Positions 9,487-18,641 are shown, counted from the first letter of the stretch. The stretch is DNA of 64,000 bases from Lachnospiraceae bacterium (GCA_022799755.1 JAAWOU010000001.1:62001-126000); one strand, 5' to 3'. Numbers and translations: made by a program. The notes: generated by a model from the letters alone, not told the origin.

Positions 9487-10968
9487 TTAGTGCTGTCCGG
9501 CGTCCTCATTCAGGGCTCCCGGCAGACGTGTCCGGAAGAGCTTGCTTTTCAGGGCTTTCCAGTCAAAGGGAATCAGCGGGTAGAGATAGCTCCTGTGGGA
9601 GACCGTCCGGTTGCAGCCCATGGCAAACAGGGACAATAGAATGCCGCCCAGATACCCCCACAGACCAAACCACTGGGTCAGCAGCAACGTGATGATACGC
9701 AGGAATTTCAGCGCGTAGCCCAGCTCATAATTGGACTGGGTATAGTTGGCAATGGCCACAAAAGCCATATACAGCATGACCTCGCTTGAAAACCAACCGC
9801 TGTTCACCGAGAACTCTCCGAGGACCAAAGCCGCCATGACGCTCAGGGGAGTGCTCAGCATGTTGGGCGTATTGATGGCTGCCAGCTTCAGGCCGTCTAT
9901 GGCCAGCTCCAGCACCAGAAACTGCCATATCAAAGGGAGGTTTGGCTCCTCCTGCAGCATGATGAAAGAAAAGCTCTCCGGAATCCACCCGGGATTGTTC
10001 ATCATCAGCAGAAAGGTGGGCGTCACCAGATAGGTGAGCAGGGAGATCAGGAACCTGGTCATCCGCAGATAAGTGCCTGTCACCGGCGGGAAATAGTAAT
10101 CGTCCGCCTCCTCTATGACGTCAAATATGGTGGTAGGCAGTATCATGGCCGAGGGGGAATTGTCCACGAATATGACGATATTCCCCTCCAGTACCTGGGC
10201 CGCCGCCGCGTCCGGCCGCTCCGTGTATTTGAATTTCGGAAAGGGATTGTACCACTTCCTCTGGTACAGGCATTCCGCCAGGGACTCCTGGTTCATCGTC
10301 AGGGAATCCACCTTGATATCGCTTATTTTCCGCCGGATCTCATCCAGGAAGACGTCATCCACCCTGCCTTTCATATAGCACAGGGCAATGTCTGTCCGGG
10401 AAGTTTCTCCGGCGTTCATCATTTCGATGTGCAGATCCGTGCTGCGGATTCTGCGGCGGATCAAAGCGGTATTCGATACAAGCGTCTCCACGAAGCCGTC
10501 CTTGGAGCCCCGGAGACTCTTGTCCTTTTCAGGTTCCGTCACGCCTCTGGAGGGATAGGTCCTGGAATCGATCAGGAGGGCCTTGTCGTATCCGTCTATC
10601 AGCAGTACGAACACTCCTGAAAGCAGTGACGTAGTCAATGCATCCCACTTGCCCTCAATGTCCACCTCCACATACGGCGTGAACTGCTTCGACATTTCAT
10701 GCATGTCCTCGGGCATCTTGTCCGGAGTCAGATCCATAAAGTACTGCAGTAGCTTCTGATCCAGATCATCCTTGCAGAAGCCGTCTATCAGGTACATACA
10801 GGCCTCTTTTCCGCCGATGTGTACCACACGGTATATGATATCGAAATTCTTTTCCACATCCAATGCCTGATTCAGGTATGTCATATTCTCCTGCAGAGAA
10901 TCCGTTAAGATTTTGTTTTGTTCCTTGTCTTTTTCTTCCATTTTATGATAAACTCCTTTTTGGGCCAT
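9487..10968 (-). CDS. spoVAF: Spore germination GerA-family protein, probably SpoVAF
   Basis: 493 aa; NPFPKFKYTERPDAAAAQVLEGNIVIFVDNSPSAMILPTTIFD and PVTGTYLRMTRF, typical of SpoVAF/GerA. Confidence 0.75.
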   Translation of the reverse strand: MAQKGVYHKMEEKDKEQNKILTDSLQENMTYLNQALDVEKNFDIIYRVVHIGGKEACMYLIDGFCKDDLDQKLLQYFMDLTPDKMPEDMHEMSKQFTPYVEVDIEGKWDALTTSLLSGVFVLLIDGYDKALLIDSRTYPSRGVTEPEKDKSLRGSKDGFVETLVSNTALIRRRIRSTDLHIEMMNAGETSRTDIALCYMKGRVDDVFLDEIRRKISDIKVDSLTMNQESLAECLYQRKWYNPFPKFKYTERPDAAAAQVLEGNIVIFVDNSPSAMILPTTIFDVIEEADDYYFPPVTGTYLRMTRFLISLLTYLVTPTFLLMMNNPGWIPESFSFIMLQEEPNLPLIWQFLVLELAIDGLKLAAINTPNMLSTPLSVMAALVLGEFSVNSGWFSSEVMLYMAFVAIANYTQSNYELGYALKFLRIITLLLTQWFGLWGYLGGILLSLFAMGCNRTVSHRSYLYPLIPFDWKALKSKLFRTRLPGALNEDAGQH

Positions 10969-11018
10969 ACTGATTCCGGCTTTTTACCGTTAACATGCCC
11001 AATCAGGAATTTTTTATA

Positions 11019-11315
11019 ATGGAAATAAAAAACTCCTTTCCCGCCGAGCCCCTTTCACCGGAGCGCACGGTGTACTTCATTTCCGTAGTGCTGGACAGAT
11101 AGTTCCACCAAAAAGTATTATGAAGACGTATGCGCCGGTCTTCTGCTGCAGTTTCTGTCCGTGGCCGCAAGACTGTCCAAATTCACCAAAAAGGGAGTTC
11201 CCTTAAGCGTGGAAAAGAGCATGGACTCCATCTGCAAATACATCCGGCAGAATTACCAGGAGAACAACAGCATCCGCTTTTACGCGGACATGTGCCATCT
11301 TATCCCCAATGGAGA
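11019..11315 (+). pseudogene. Decayed AraC-family regulator fragment
   Basis: MEIKNSFPAEPLSPERTVYFISVVLDR* then, in another frame, SSTKKYYEDVCAGLLLQFLSVAARLSKFTKKGVPLSVEKSMDSICKYIRQNYQENNSIRFYADMCHL; breaks off at the first HTH of the AraC domain. Confidence 0.65.
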
Positions 11316-12148
11316 AATCCTTTAGCGCCTGCCGCGTACATCTGAATCCCCAGAATCCGGTTCCTGGCGGAGGTGGTTGCGATCAGCCTGTTGGCGTATC
11401 CATTCGATGCCTGGCCTCCGGTGTAATAGACCCAGAAACAGCCGCAGTTCTCTATAAATTGCCCCATCTCCTCCGAAGCGTGAACCACAATCGGCGTCTC
11501 CACGTATCCCTTTTCATAGAATGCGTAATGGACCAGAGCGTCGCCGCTGCGAAAGTCCCGGATCAGCGGTTTGACTACAGACAGAGCGTTGGCATAGTAT
11601 TCCAGACAGTCTTCCATGGGCTCATCGGAAAGATGGAAGAAAACAGCCTCCTTATTGATATGATTTTCTTCCAGGAATTTCCGAAAGCTACCGAGATATG
11701 CCCTCAGAAATTCACCGTATGCAGGGCTCATGGAGTCCGTGTCCCAGCCGAACAGCTACCTCTCCTCCCCGTCCACCGCTGCCATGATCTTCGGTGCATG
11801 CTTAGCGCTATCATTCCTGCGAAACAGCGGATCCGGATAGAGCCCGGGGACGGTGCGGTCATAATAATCGTCCGGGTCCAAAGTGGCCGCATGTATCACA
11901 GGCACATAGCCCTCCTTATAGCAGATCACACAATCCGGATTCAGGTCGGTTTCTATCTTCAGGTAAAGCGGCAGCTCCTTTCTGTCTGTACAGCCGCTTC
12001 TGTACGCGATCTGGAAAGAAAGCGGTTCATTGCACATGGCAGATGCCTGCATGGGAGATTCCCCGCATATTTCCTCCGGAAACACTTTTGCCAGGGAAGA
12101 GAGCAATTTTGTCTCTAACATTGGGTGTCCTCCTTTCTGTGTTGACAT
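11300..12148 (-). pseudogene. Decayed DUF4091-type protein
   Basis: Two same-frame pieces (12148..11756 and 11731..11300) separated by an in-frame TAG (GEER*LFGWDTDSMSPAYGEFLRAYLGSFRKFLEE); central part missing and 3' end truncated after GFLHWG. Confidence 0.7.
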
Positions 12149-12346
12149 GACACACTTGATCGGCCCGTTCCAATACTTGATAAGTTCCGTTCTAAGGTTT
12201 TACATCCTGCGATTTCTGTCAGGCGCGCCCGGGCCGGATATCAAAAGTATAACCCGGATATTCTGTCAGACTAATATACAATTATGCCTATTTTATGTAT
12301 AAAACGGCTGTTTTGGCAGATGTCTGTTCCCCGTTTGCACCAAAAA

Positions 12347-12388
12347 AGCTGCCGCATCACTGATTGGGTAATCAATGGTGCAGCAGCT
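12347..12388 (-). terminator. Rho-independent terminator downstream of the nrdD-nrdG-dut operon
   Basis: Long imperfect hairpin AGCTGCTGCACCATTGATT-ACCC-AATCAGTGATGCGGCAGCT followed by TTTTTT on the minus strand. Confidence 0.7.
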
Positions 12389-12607
12389 CCGGAACATAGG
12401 TTCCCGCTTGGGGATGTGCCGTACAATTGTATGCGTGCGTCAGCTTCCGCAGCGTTTCTCCAGCCCGGTCATCTCCGCAGTTCTTCCACCGCATTTTGGT
12501 CTGCATGCGCAGCCTTTCGGCAGATAACAGCCAATGTCTGTCCTTATACTGTTTTGTGTATCATAGTCTCCTATCCCATAACTCCCGTCTGCATGAGCAC
12601 GGATGTG

Positions 12608-13120
12608 TCACCTAGTCGTACTCCCCAGCCCGCCGTTGCGAACGCCGTCCGCTTTATCGTCCACGGTGATTCCGTACTCTATGAAAATCCCCTGGGCGAA
12701 ACCGGTTCCCCTGGTTACCTCCACGGTTCTGTCCTCGTTGGTGTCATTGGTCATTTTGATGAAGATATGGCCCTCATTGTCGGAGTTAAAATAATCGCTG
12801 TCGATGATTCCCACCGTATTGTTCATCTGCAGGCGGTATTTGAAACCCAACCCGCTTCTGGGGTAAAGCTTCAATACCCAGTCCTCGTCTATCCTTGCAC
12901 GGATTCCCGTGGGAAGCTTGATGGTCTTACCCGGCCCCAGGGTAAAGGTAAACGGCGCATAGAAATCATATCCTGCGCTTCCCCTGGTAGCCCGCATGGG
13001 AAGCTTGATTCCCTCATAGATTTCCGCGATATCAGCCTCCGAGAATTCCGGAAAGTCGCCTTTTACAGCCTCCGCAAAATTCTCGAAGCTCACCTTAAAA
13101 AACTGTGCTACTCTTTTCAT
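12608..13120 (-). CDS. dut: dUTP diphosphatase
   Basis: MRATRGSAGYDFYAP, KLYPRSGLGFKYRLQMNNTVGIIDSDYF, RGTGFAQGIF, C-terminal NGGLGSTTR motif; start chosen at MKRVAQFF downstream of GGGGAGG. Confidence 0.93.
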   Translation of the reverse strand: MKRVAQFFKVSFENFAEAVKGDFPEFSEADIAEIYEGIKLPMRATRGSAGYDFYAPFTFTLGPGKTIKLPTGIRARIDEDWVLKLYPRSGLGFKYRLQMNNTVGIIDSDYFNSDNEGHIFIKMTNDTNEDRTVEVTRGTGFAQGIFIEYGITVDDKADGVRNGGLGSTTR

Positions 13121-13389
13121 CCATGCCTCCCCATGTTTTTGACCATGTTCCTGATGGTCCATATTTTCCATCTTTGTCCAGGATCCATCTCATGCCCATG
13201 CCCTGACAGCCCTTGTCTCTGTCTGCCAGCCAGCTCTTGTCCCTATCTGGCGATCCTGTCCCTGCATCTGGCCCAATCGCAGACGCCCCAGAGGTGGGGC
13301 CGGGAACGCCTCCGGAACAAACGACGATCCTGTCTCCCACTTGGTATGACAGGATTTCTTTTGAGCCGTCTGCGCACTGATCTCGGCAT

Positions 13390-13950
13390 TCAGTCACAGC
13401 ATCCGCAGACATCTCCCGGCTTCTCAGCTATCATATATTTCTGCGCATAATTTCCGCAATGCAAGATGGGCACGGCAGGGTTCTCCTGGGCCAGGGTTCT
13501 CTGTACGTCGATCACTCGCTGATTGGCGCTGCCTTTCCACATAAGCTTCACATCCTTTTCCTCCACATGGAACTCCCCATCCACCAGCACATCTATGTAC
13601 TTCAATATCGGATAATGTACAATGTCCTCCCAGCTGTCCCCGGTATAAAGCCATATGGTCTTATCCGGATACCGCTCCTTGATTTCAGCCATCAGGCACC
13701 TCACGTCCATCCTGTTGGCAGTGTGCAGCGGGTCTCCCCCGGAAAAGGTGATCCCAGAAATATAGCTCTTGTCCAGCTGCTCAAAAATCTCCTGCCTGGC
13801 CGCCTCGTCAAAGAGCAGCCCTCCGTCCGGATCCCATGTGAGGGGATTATGGCAGCCCTTGCAGCAGTGGCTGCAGCCGGCCAGCCAAAGTACCACCCGC
13901 AGTCCGTCGCCGTTTAACATATCATCGGACGTAATATTGTGATATCTCAT
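13390..13950 (-). CDS. nrdG: Anaerobic ribonucleoside-triphosphate reductase activating protein
   Basis: Radical SAM motif CSHCCKGCHN, GGDPL; start at MRYHNITSDD. Confidence 0.93.
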   Translation of the reverse strand: MRYHNITSDDMLNGDGLRVVLWLAGCSHCCKGCHNPLTWDPDGGLLFDEAARQEIFEQLDKSYISGITFSGGDPLHTANRMDVRCLMAEIKERYPDKTIWLYTGDSWEDIVHYPILKYIDVLVDGEFHVEEKDVKLMWKGSANQRVIDVQRTLAQENPAVPILHCGNYAQKYMIAEKPGDVCGCCD

Positions 13951-14122
13951 ATGCTTGTCTCCTACCCATGTAATAACTCTTCGGCCCCACGGGGCATTCT
14001 CCGGACGCGCTGTCCGGCTCCATGCGGCGGCTTTCCGCTCCCTGGGATTCCCGTCCCTGTCCCGGCCGCACAGATCCCAAAACATTTCTACATGCCCCGG
14101 CTGTGCAGACACCAAGACATTT

Positions 14123-16363
14123 CTACATGCTCTTGCGCTCTGCGATTTCCGCCATCTTTGCATCATTGAGCCTGGTGTCTCCATGTACCCGGGAATAGGA
14201 CAGATAGCCGTTCATACGGTCTATTTTAGTCAGATTATGGCTGCCGCACTTGGGGCAGACATCCATCTCCAGCTCCTGATGCCCGCAGTCGTCGCAGTAG
14301 GCCAGGGACAGATTTACCCCCTCATAAAAGCCCAACTCCATGGCCCGGCGAATCAGCGTTCTTATGGCCTCGATGTTATAATCTATAGGATATTTCACAT
14401 ACTGAATCTTGCCGCCGTTGCTCAGATCCCAGAACCGGTTCTCCAGATCCTGCTTTCGGATGGGCGTGATATCCTCCGTCACATGACAGTGAAAGCTGTT
14501 GCTCACATATTCCCTGTCAGAGACTCCCTCTACGATACCGTATTTATTGCGGAACTGCTTCACCTGCAGGCCACACAGATTCTCCGCAGGCGTGCCGTAT
14601 ATGGCGTACAGATTGCCGTCCGCCTCCTTGAACTCATTGATACGTTTATTGATATACTCCAGCACCTCCACGGCGAATTCCCCGTCCTCCACCAGGGATT
14701 TTCCGTTGTACAGCTCCTGGAGCTCATTCAGGGCTGTGATGCCGAAGCTGGCGGTGGCGGATTTCAGCAGCGGCTTTATCTTGTCCGAGAGTTTCAGATG
14801 TCCGCCCAGGAAGCCTCCCTCGCAGTAGGCCAGAGGATTCGTGGAGGCACGCATCTCGCCCAGATAGGCATAGGTGCGGATATGCAGCTGCCTGATCAGG
14901 TTCAGGTAATAGTCCAGCACCTCATAGAATTCCCGGCTCTCTTTTCTGGACTTGGCCAGAATCATGGGCAGGTGCAGGGATACGGCCCCGATATTGAACC
15001 GCCCCACAAATACCGGTTTGTCCGCATCGTCCGCCGGATGCATTCCCCCTCTCTCATACCAGGGAGACAGAAAAGCGCGGCAGCCCATGGGGGACACAAT
15101 GCGCCCGTACTGCTTGTACATGCTGGCCACATAGCCCCTGCCCGTCAGGCTCAGCCAGTCCGGGTACATGGTCTTGGCAGAGCACTGCACCCCTACCTCG
15201 AACACATCCTCCAAAGGTTTGCCGGGCCCGTGTAGGTTCTCGTCGTAAAGGAACACGATCTTTGGAAACAGTACCGGCTTCTTGTGCTCTTTCTTTCCTT
15301 GACCGCCCCGGCGCACCTCCAGCATGGTGATGGTGGCAAGTCTGGCAAAACGCCCGGTGCCGGTGCCTGCGGTCACGGTGATGAAAGGATAATCCCCGCG
15401 GCTGCTGCCCACTGTATTGAACTTATATTCCCATCCCTGGAAGCCCTGTTCATACTCTCTTACCACATCCTCGTAGGCTTCTTTCTCCGCTCTCTTGGTG
15501 TCTATTCCAAGCCTGATATATTTTTCAATATAGCGCTGATAGGACTTCTCCGCATAGGGCTCCAGAATCAGATCCACGCTGGGCACCGTAAATCCTCCGT
15601 ACTGCTGGCTGGCCGCGCTGAGCACAATGTCTCCTATGACGTCGAACGCCACATCCAGGGACTTAGGCTCATTGTACCATACATTTCCCATCTCAAATCC
15701 GCCGTTTAACACATTCTGCACATCGAAAAGGCAGCAGTTCATTGTATCCCGCCTGGCAGACATGTCGTGGACATAGATATAGCCGTCCCGGCAGGCCTGA
15801 ATCTCCTCCGTGGTCATGAAGAACTTCTGGTATAGCTCTTTGTTCAGCTGGTTGAACACCAGGCTCCTCTTGGTGGCCACCAGAGCGGAGTCTGTGTTGG
15901 CATTCTCCTTGTCGCCGATGTACATGATAGATTGGCTTTTCTTGTATACATCGTCCAGCATCCGCACAAAATCCTGCTTGTAGTTGCGATAGTCCCGATA
16001 GCTTTTGGCCACCACGGGCTTCACCTGCTCCAGGGCGCTCTCCACGATATTGTGCATGACAGGAATAGGCACTTCATCCATATCCAGCTCGTCCACCTTT
16101 TCAATCACATACTGGCAGATCAGACATTCTTCCTTTTCCGTGAACTTAGCCAAAGCCCTATAGGCACTTTGGGCAACGGCATTGATCACTTTCTGTACAT
16201 TAAAGATTTCTTTGCTGCCGTCCTTTTTGATCACATACACTTCCCTGACCGGTTTATATCTCTCGCCGTAATTGATTTCTTCTTTCGCTGTCTGTTCATG
16301 CTCCATGCTCATAGCTCCCATTCCCTTCTCCTCATTCCACTTGCCGATATTTCCATAAGACAC
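14123..16363 (-). CDS. nrdD: Anaerobic ribonucleoside-triphosphate reductase
   Basis: ATP-cone N-terminus (VIKKDGSKEIFNVQKVINAV), C-terminal Zn site CDDCG..CPKCGS and RMNGYLSYSR glycyl-radical region. Confidence 0.95.
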   Translation of the reverse strand: MSYGNIGKWNEEKGMGAMSMEHEQTAKEEINYGERYKPVREVYVIKKDGSKEIFNVQKVINAVAQSAYRALAKFTEKEECLICQYVIEKVDELDMDEVPIPVMHNIVESALEQVKPVVAKSYRDYRNYKQDFVRMLDDVYKKSQSIMYIGDKENANTDSALVATKRSLVFNQLNKELYQKFFMTTEEIQACRDGYIYVHDMSARRDTMNCCLFDVQNVLNGGFEMGNVWYNEPKSLDVAFDVIGDIVLSAASQQYGGFTVPSVDLILEPYAEKSYQRYIEKYIRLGIDTKRAEKEAYEDVVREYEQGFQGWEYKFNTVGSSRGDYPFITVTAGTGTGRFARLATITMLEVRRGGQGKKEHKKPVLFPKIVFLYDENLHGPGKPLEDVFEVGVQCSAKTMYPDWLSLTGRGYVASMYKQYGRIVSPMGCRAFLSPWYERGGMHPADDADKPVFVGRFNIGAVSLHLPMILAKSRKESREFYEVLDYYLNLIRQLHIRTYAYLGEMRASTNPLAYCEGGFLGGHLKLSDKIKPLLKSATASFGITALNELQELYNGKSLVEDGEFAVEVLEYINKRINEFKEADGNLYAIYGTPAENLCGLQVKQFRNKYGIVEGVSDREYVSNSFHCHVTEDITPIRKQDLENRFWDLSNGGKIQYVKYPIDYNIEAIRTLIRRAMELGFYEGVNLSLAYCDDCGHQELEMDVCPKCGSHNLTKIDRMNGYLSYSRVHGDTRLNDAKMAEIAERKSM

Positions 16364-16370
16364 CTGCTAA

Positions 16371-16416
16371 ATACAAAATATAGTGTTTTGCTTTTCCAAA
16401 CTCCAATATATTGTGT
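16371..16416 (-). promoter_or_regulatory. Two tandem NrdR-box-like sequences upstream of nrdD
   Basis: ATACAAAATATAGTGT (16371-16386) and CTCCAATATATTGTGT (16401-16416), 30 bp centre-to-centre; NrdR boxes are ACAC-N-TATAT-GTGT-like and usually occur as pairs about three helical turns apart. Confidence 0.65.
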
Positions 16417-16515
16417 CGTGTAAATACTAGTATATGAAAAAAATAAAGGCTTGTCAATGCAAAGTTCGAGAAAGAACAGCAAAAAAGAAGTTGCTGAAGT
16501 AAGAGAGAACAGGTA

Positions 16516-16544
16516 AAATCCGTCCCCCTGCAGAGGGGACGGAT
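16516..16544. terminator. Strong hairpin between the rpn-like gene and nrdD
   Basis: AATCCGTCCCCCTGCAGAGGGGACGGATT. Confidence 0.7.
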
Positions 16545-16631
16545 TTCAGTGTACTCATATCGTATAACTGCTTTCATACATAAGAATTACCATGCCACCA
16601 GTTGGTCGAACATAAGCCGAACTTGTTCTCT

Positions 16632-17567
16632 TTAAAGGTTATATCTCTTATAAAGTATATTCCGAAACTCCTTATCCTGTATGGCTCTCTTCAGATCGCC
16701 GGCTCTCTTTTCTTCCATCAATTTGGAATAAAGCTGGTTCACACGATCTTCTCCCTGTTCTCTTCCCTCTTCTCTTCCCTGTTCTCTTCCCTCTTCTCTT
16801 CCTTCTTCTCTTCCTTCTTCTCTTCCCTGTTCTCTACCCTCTTCTCTTCCCTCTCTCCTCATTACCTCTGCAAATACTTCTTCATCAAATTCCGTAAGCA
16901 GCATAAGCATCACCTCCGACTTCTTCTTCAGAAGATACTCTTTCAACATGTCTTCCGCTATGCATCTGTCAACTGCCTTGTCCATGGCCTCAGCCAGACT
17001 GCCTCCCGCTTTCTGATAATCGCGGACATACTCTACCAATTTCACATATCCTTCCAGGGCAGGACACTGCTTCAACAGATTCCTGCTCCTGTCTCCATTG
17101 ATATTCAGCATATGGGCGGTCCACTCATACCCCTCTTTCGGAACCAGAAAGGCATCCGAAAGCTTCAGTTCCTGCCTGTCCGGCGCTTTTTCGCTGCCAT
17201 TGTAGAACACATAATAATCCGGGGCCGGAATCTTTATCAGCTTCTTTCCATACAGCTTTATGCCTTTTGACTCCAATATCCCGTCAATATTATGGGCATA
17301 ATAGATCAGTCCCCTCAATGGCATATTATAGTTCAAAGTGCTCTGGTGCTCCCACAATGCCAACTGGTTCTGAAACAATACAGATACGTCATTTTTTCCA
17401 TGCATGTAGATTGCATCGGAAAGCGTGACAATCTCCAGGCCCTCGGTATCCTCATAATCCGTGCCGTTCAAGGCATTGTACAAGGATAAGGCATTGCGCT
17501 TATCCGAGAACAGATCATGGAATACCGTATCCTTGTGGTTTCGTTGTATAGTATTTCCGTTTGCCAT
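16632..17567 (-). CDS. Rpn family recombination-promoting nuclease / putative transposase (PD-(D/E)XK)
   Basis: MANGNTIQRNHKDTVFHDLFSDKRNALSLYNALNGTDYEDTEGLEIVTLSDAIYM.. and REEGREEGREQG-rich C-terminus. Confidence 0.85.
   Translation of the reverse strand: MANGNTIQRNHKDTVFHDLFSDKRNALSLYNALNGTDYEDTEGLEIVTLSDAIYMHGKNDVSVLFQNQLALWEHQSTLNYNMPLRGLIYYAHNIDGILESKGIKLYGKKLIKIPAPDYYVFYNGSEKAPDRQELKLSDAFLVPKEGYEWTAHMLNINGDRSRNLLKQCPALEGYVKLVEYVRDYQKAGGSLAEAMDKAVDRCIAEDMLKEYLLKKKSEVMLMLLTEFDEEVFAEVMRREGREEGREQGREEGREEGREEGREQGREEGREQGEDRVNQLYSKLMEEKRAGDLKRAIQDKEFRNILYKRYNL
16749..16858 (-). repeat. 12-bp-period coding repeat (REEG/REQG units) in the rpn-like gene
   Basis: Protein REGREEGREQGREEGREEGREEGREQGREEGREQGE; DNA (TCTTCCCTGTTC / TCTTCCCTCTTC)n. 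Confidence 0.9.
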
Positions 17568-17713
17568 GCAAAACTCTCCCCTGTTTGTTATATTGTTCTT
17601 TTGTACGGAATCTATAATCAACTCTTACACACATTGTATCATACAGGACAGACACTGTAAACTTTTTTCTGCACATACGTTAAATCTGCATACAATCAAA
17701 TACGCCTGCACAA

Positions 17714-18523
17714 TCAGTCTCTCCCTGCCTGGATCGCCTCACAGATCGCCTCGTGGAGTCCCGTATACAGTTCGTCATAGCGGACATGCTTTTGCTCCAA
17801 TCGGACAGCCGTAGTATGCAAGAACAGCGGCACTTCCCTGTCCCCGCCCAAAAATCTCTCCCCATTCCTGGCCCGGATCGCGGCCGCGATGCTTTCCGCG
17901 TAGGATTCCTCTCTGCTGTCCGTCAGGATACAGAATTCATCCCCGCCAATGCGGAATACCAAGTCTCCCTCTCCCGCTGCGGCGCTCATCCGTTCCATGG
18001 CCTCTATGATGGCCAGATCCCCTGCCCTGCGGGAAATCTCATTGATGCGCATCATCTCTTTGACGTCGCAGCAGACGAAAAAGCAGTCCTTTCTCTCCCG
18101 AAACAGATCGTACAGTTCACTGATATCCACATGTCTGTTGCTCATTATACATTGACCTCCATTCTCTGTCGGTATCCGAAGTCTCGGATACAGTTCATAT
18201 TTCATCTTCCGAAATTCCGATGGTCTACAGTTCCATATCTGCCTGAACGCGCGCGCAAAGGATTCGTGTGTGCTGTATCCGTATTCCAGGGCAATGTCCA
18301 GGATCGTCCTCTCCGGGCTGCCGGTCAGGAGTCTTGCCGCCTGCATCATCCTCCTGCGGATGACATAGTCATGGACGGATATTCCGTTCACACAGCGAAA
18401 GGTTTTTTCCAGGGTGGATTTGGAGCAGAAGCATGCGGCTGCCACATCCTCCGTCCGGATGTCATCCCGCAGATGCCCTTCAATGTATTCCAGCGCTGTC
18501 AGCAGCAGCTCCACACGACGCAT
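17714..18523 (-). CDS. AraC-type HTH fused to a GGDEF-like domain
   Basis: N-terminal AraC HTH pair (EDVAAACFCSKSTLEKTFRCVNGISVHDYVIRRRMMQAARLL..ILDIALEYGYSTHESFARAFRQIWNCRPSEFR) followed by GDLVFRIGGDEFCIL. Confidence 0.88.
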   Translation of the reverse strand: MRRVELLLTALEYIEGHLRDDIRTEDVAAACFCSKSTLEKTFRCVNGISVHDYVIRRRMMQAARLLTGSPERTILDIALEYGYSTHESFARAFRQIWNCRPSEFRKMKYELYPRLRIPTENGGQCIMSNRHVDISELYDLFRERKDCFFVCCDVKEMMRINEISRRAGDLAIIEAMERMSAAAGEGDLVFRIGGDEFCILTDSREESYAESIAAAIRARNGERFLGGDREVPLFLHTTAVRLEQKHVRYDELYTGLHEAICEAIQAGRD

Positions 18524-18618
18524 ACCAAATCACACCCCTTTCGATATCGTAATTACATTATAGCAGGGATTCCCGCTGAGGACTTGACTTTTTGAGTCGA
18601 TTCAAGCACGTCAAAAAA

Positions 18619-18641
18619 GGTGTAAAGCATCGCCTTACACC
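18619..18641 (-). terminator. Terminator of the WYL regulator gene
   Basis: GGTGTAAGGCGATGCTTTACACC followed by TTTTTT on the minus strand; overlaps the stop codon. Confidence 0.7.

Noticed and set aside
12400-12607. Cys-rich ~57-codon open frame (GCYLPKGCACRPKCGGRTAEM...) downstream of dut
   Set aside because: No start codon or RBS; likely 3' UTR or decayed sequence.
13190-13330. Possible CRISPR-like or minisatellite array between nrdG and dut
   Set aside because: Repeat units are short, degenerate and irregularly spaced; no conserved repeat/spacer structure.
13955-15235. 426-aa plus-strand ORF
   Set aside because: Antisense to nrdD; a by-product of GC-biased codon usage.
16602-17270. Plus-strand 222-aa ORF rich in FSSLFSS repeats
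   Set aside because: Antisense of the Rpn-like REEG repeat tract; the minus frame has recognisable domain content.
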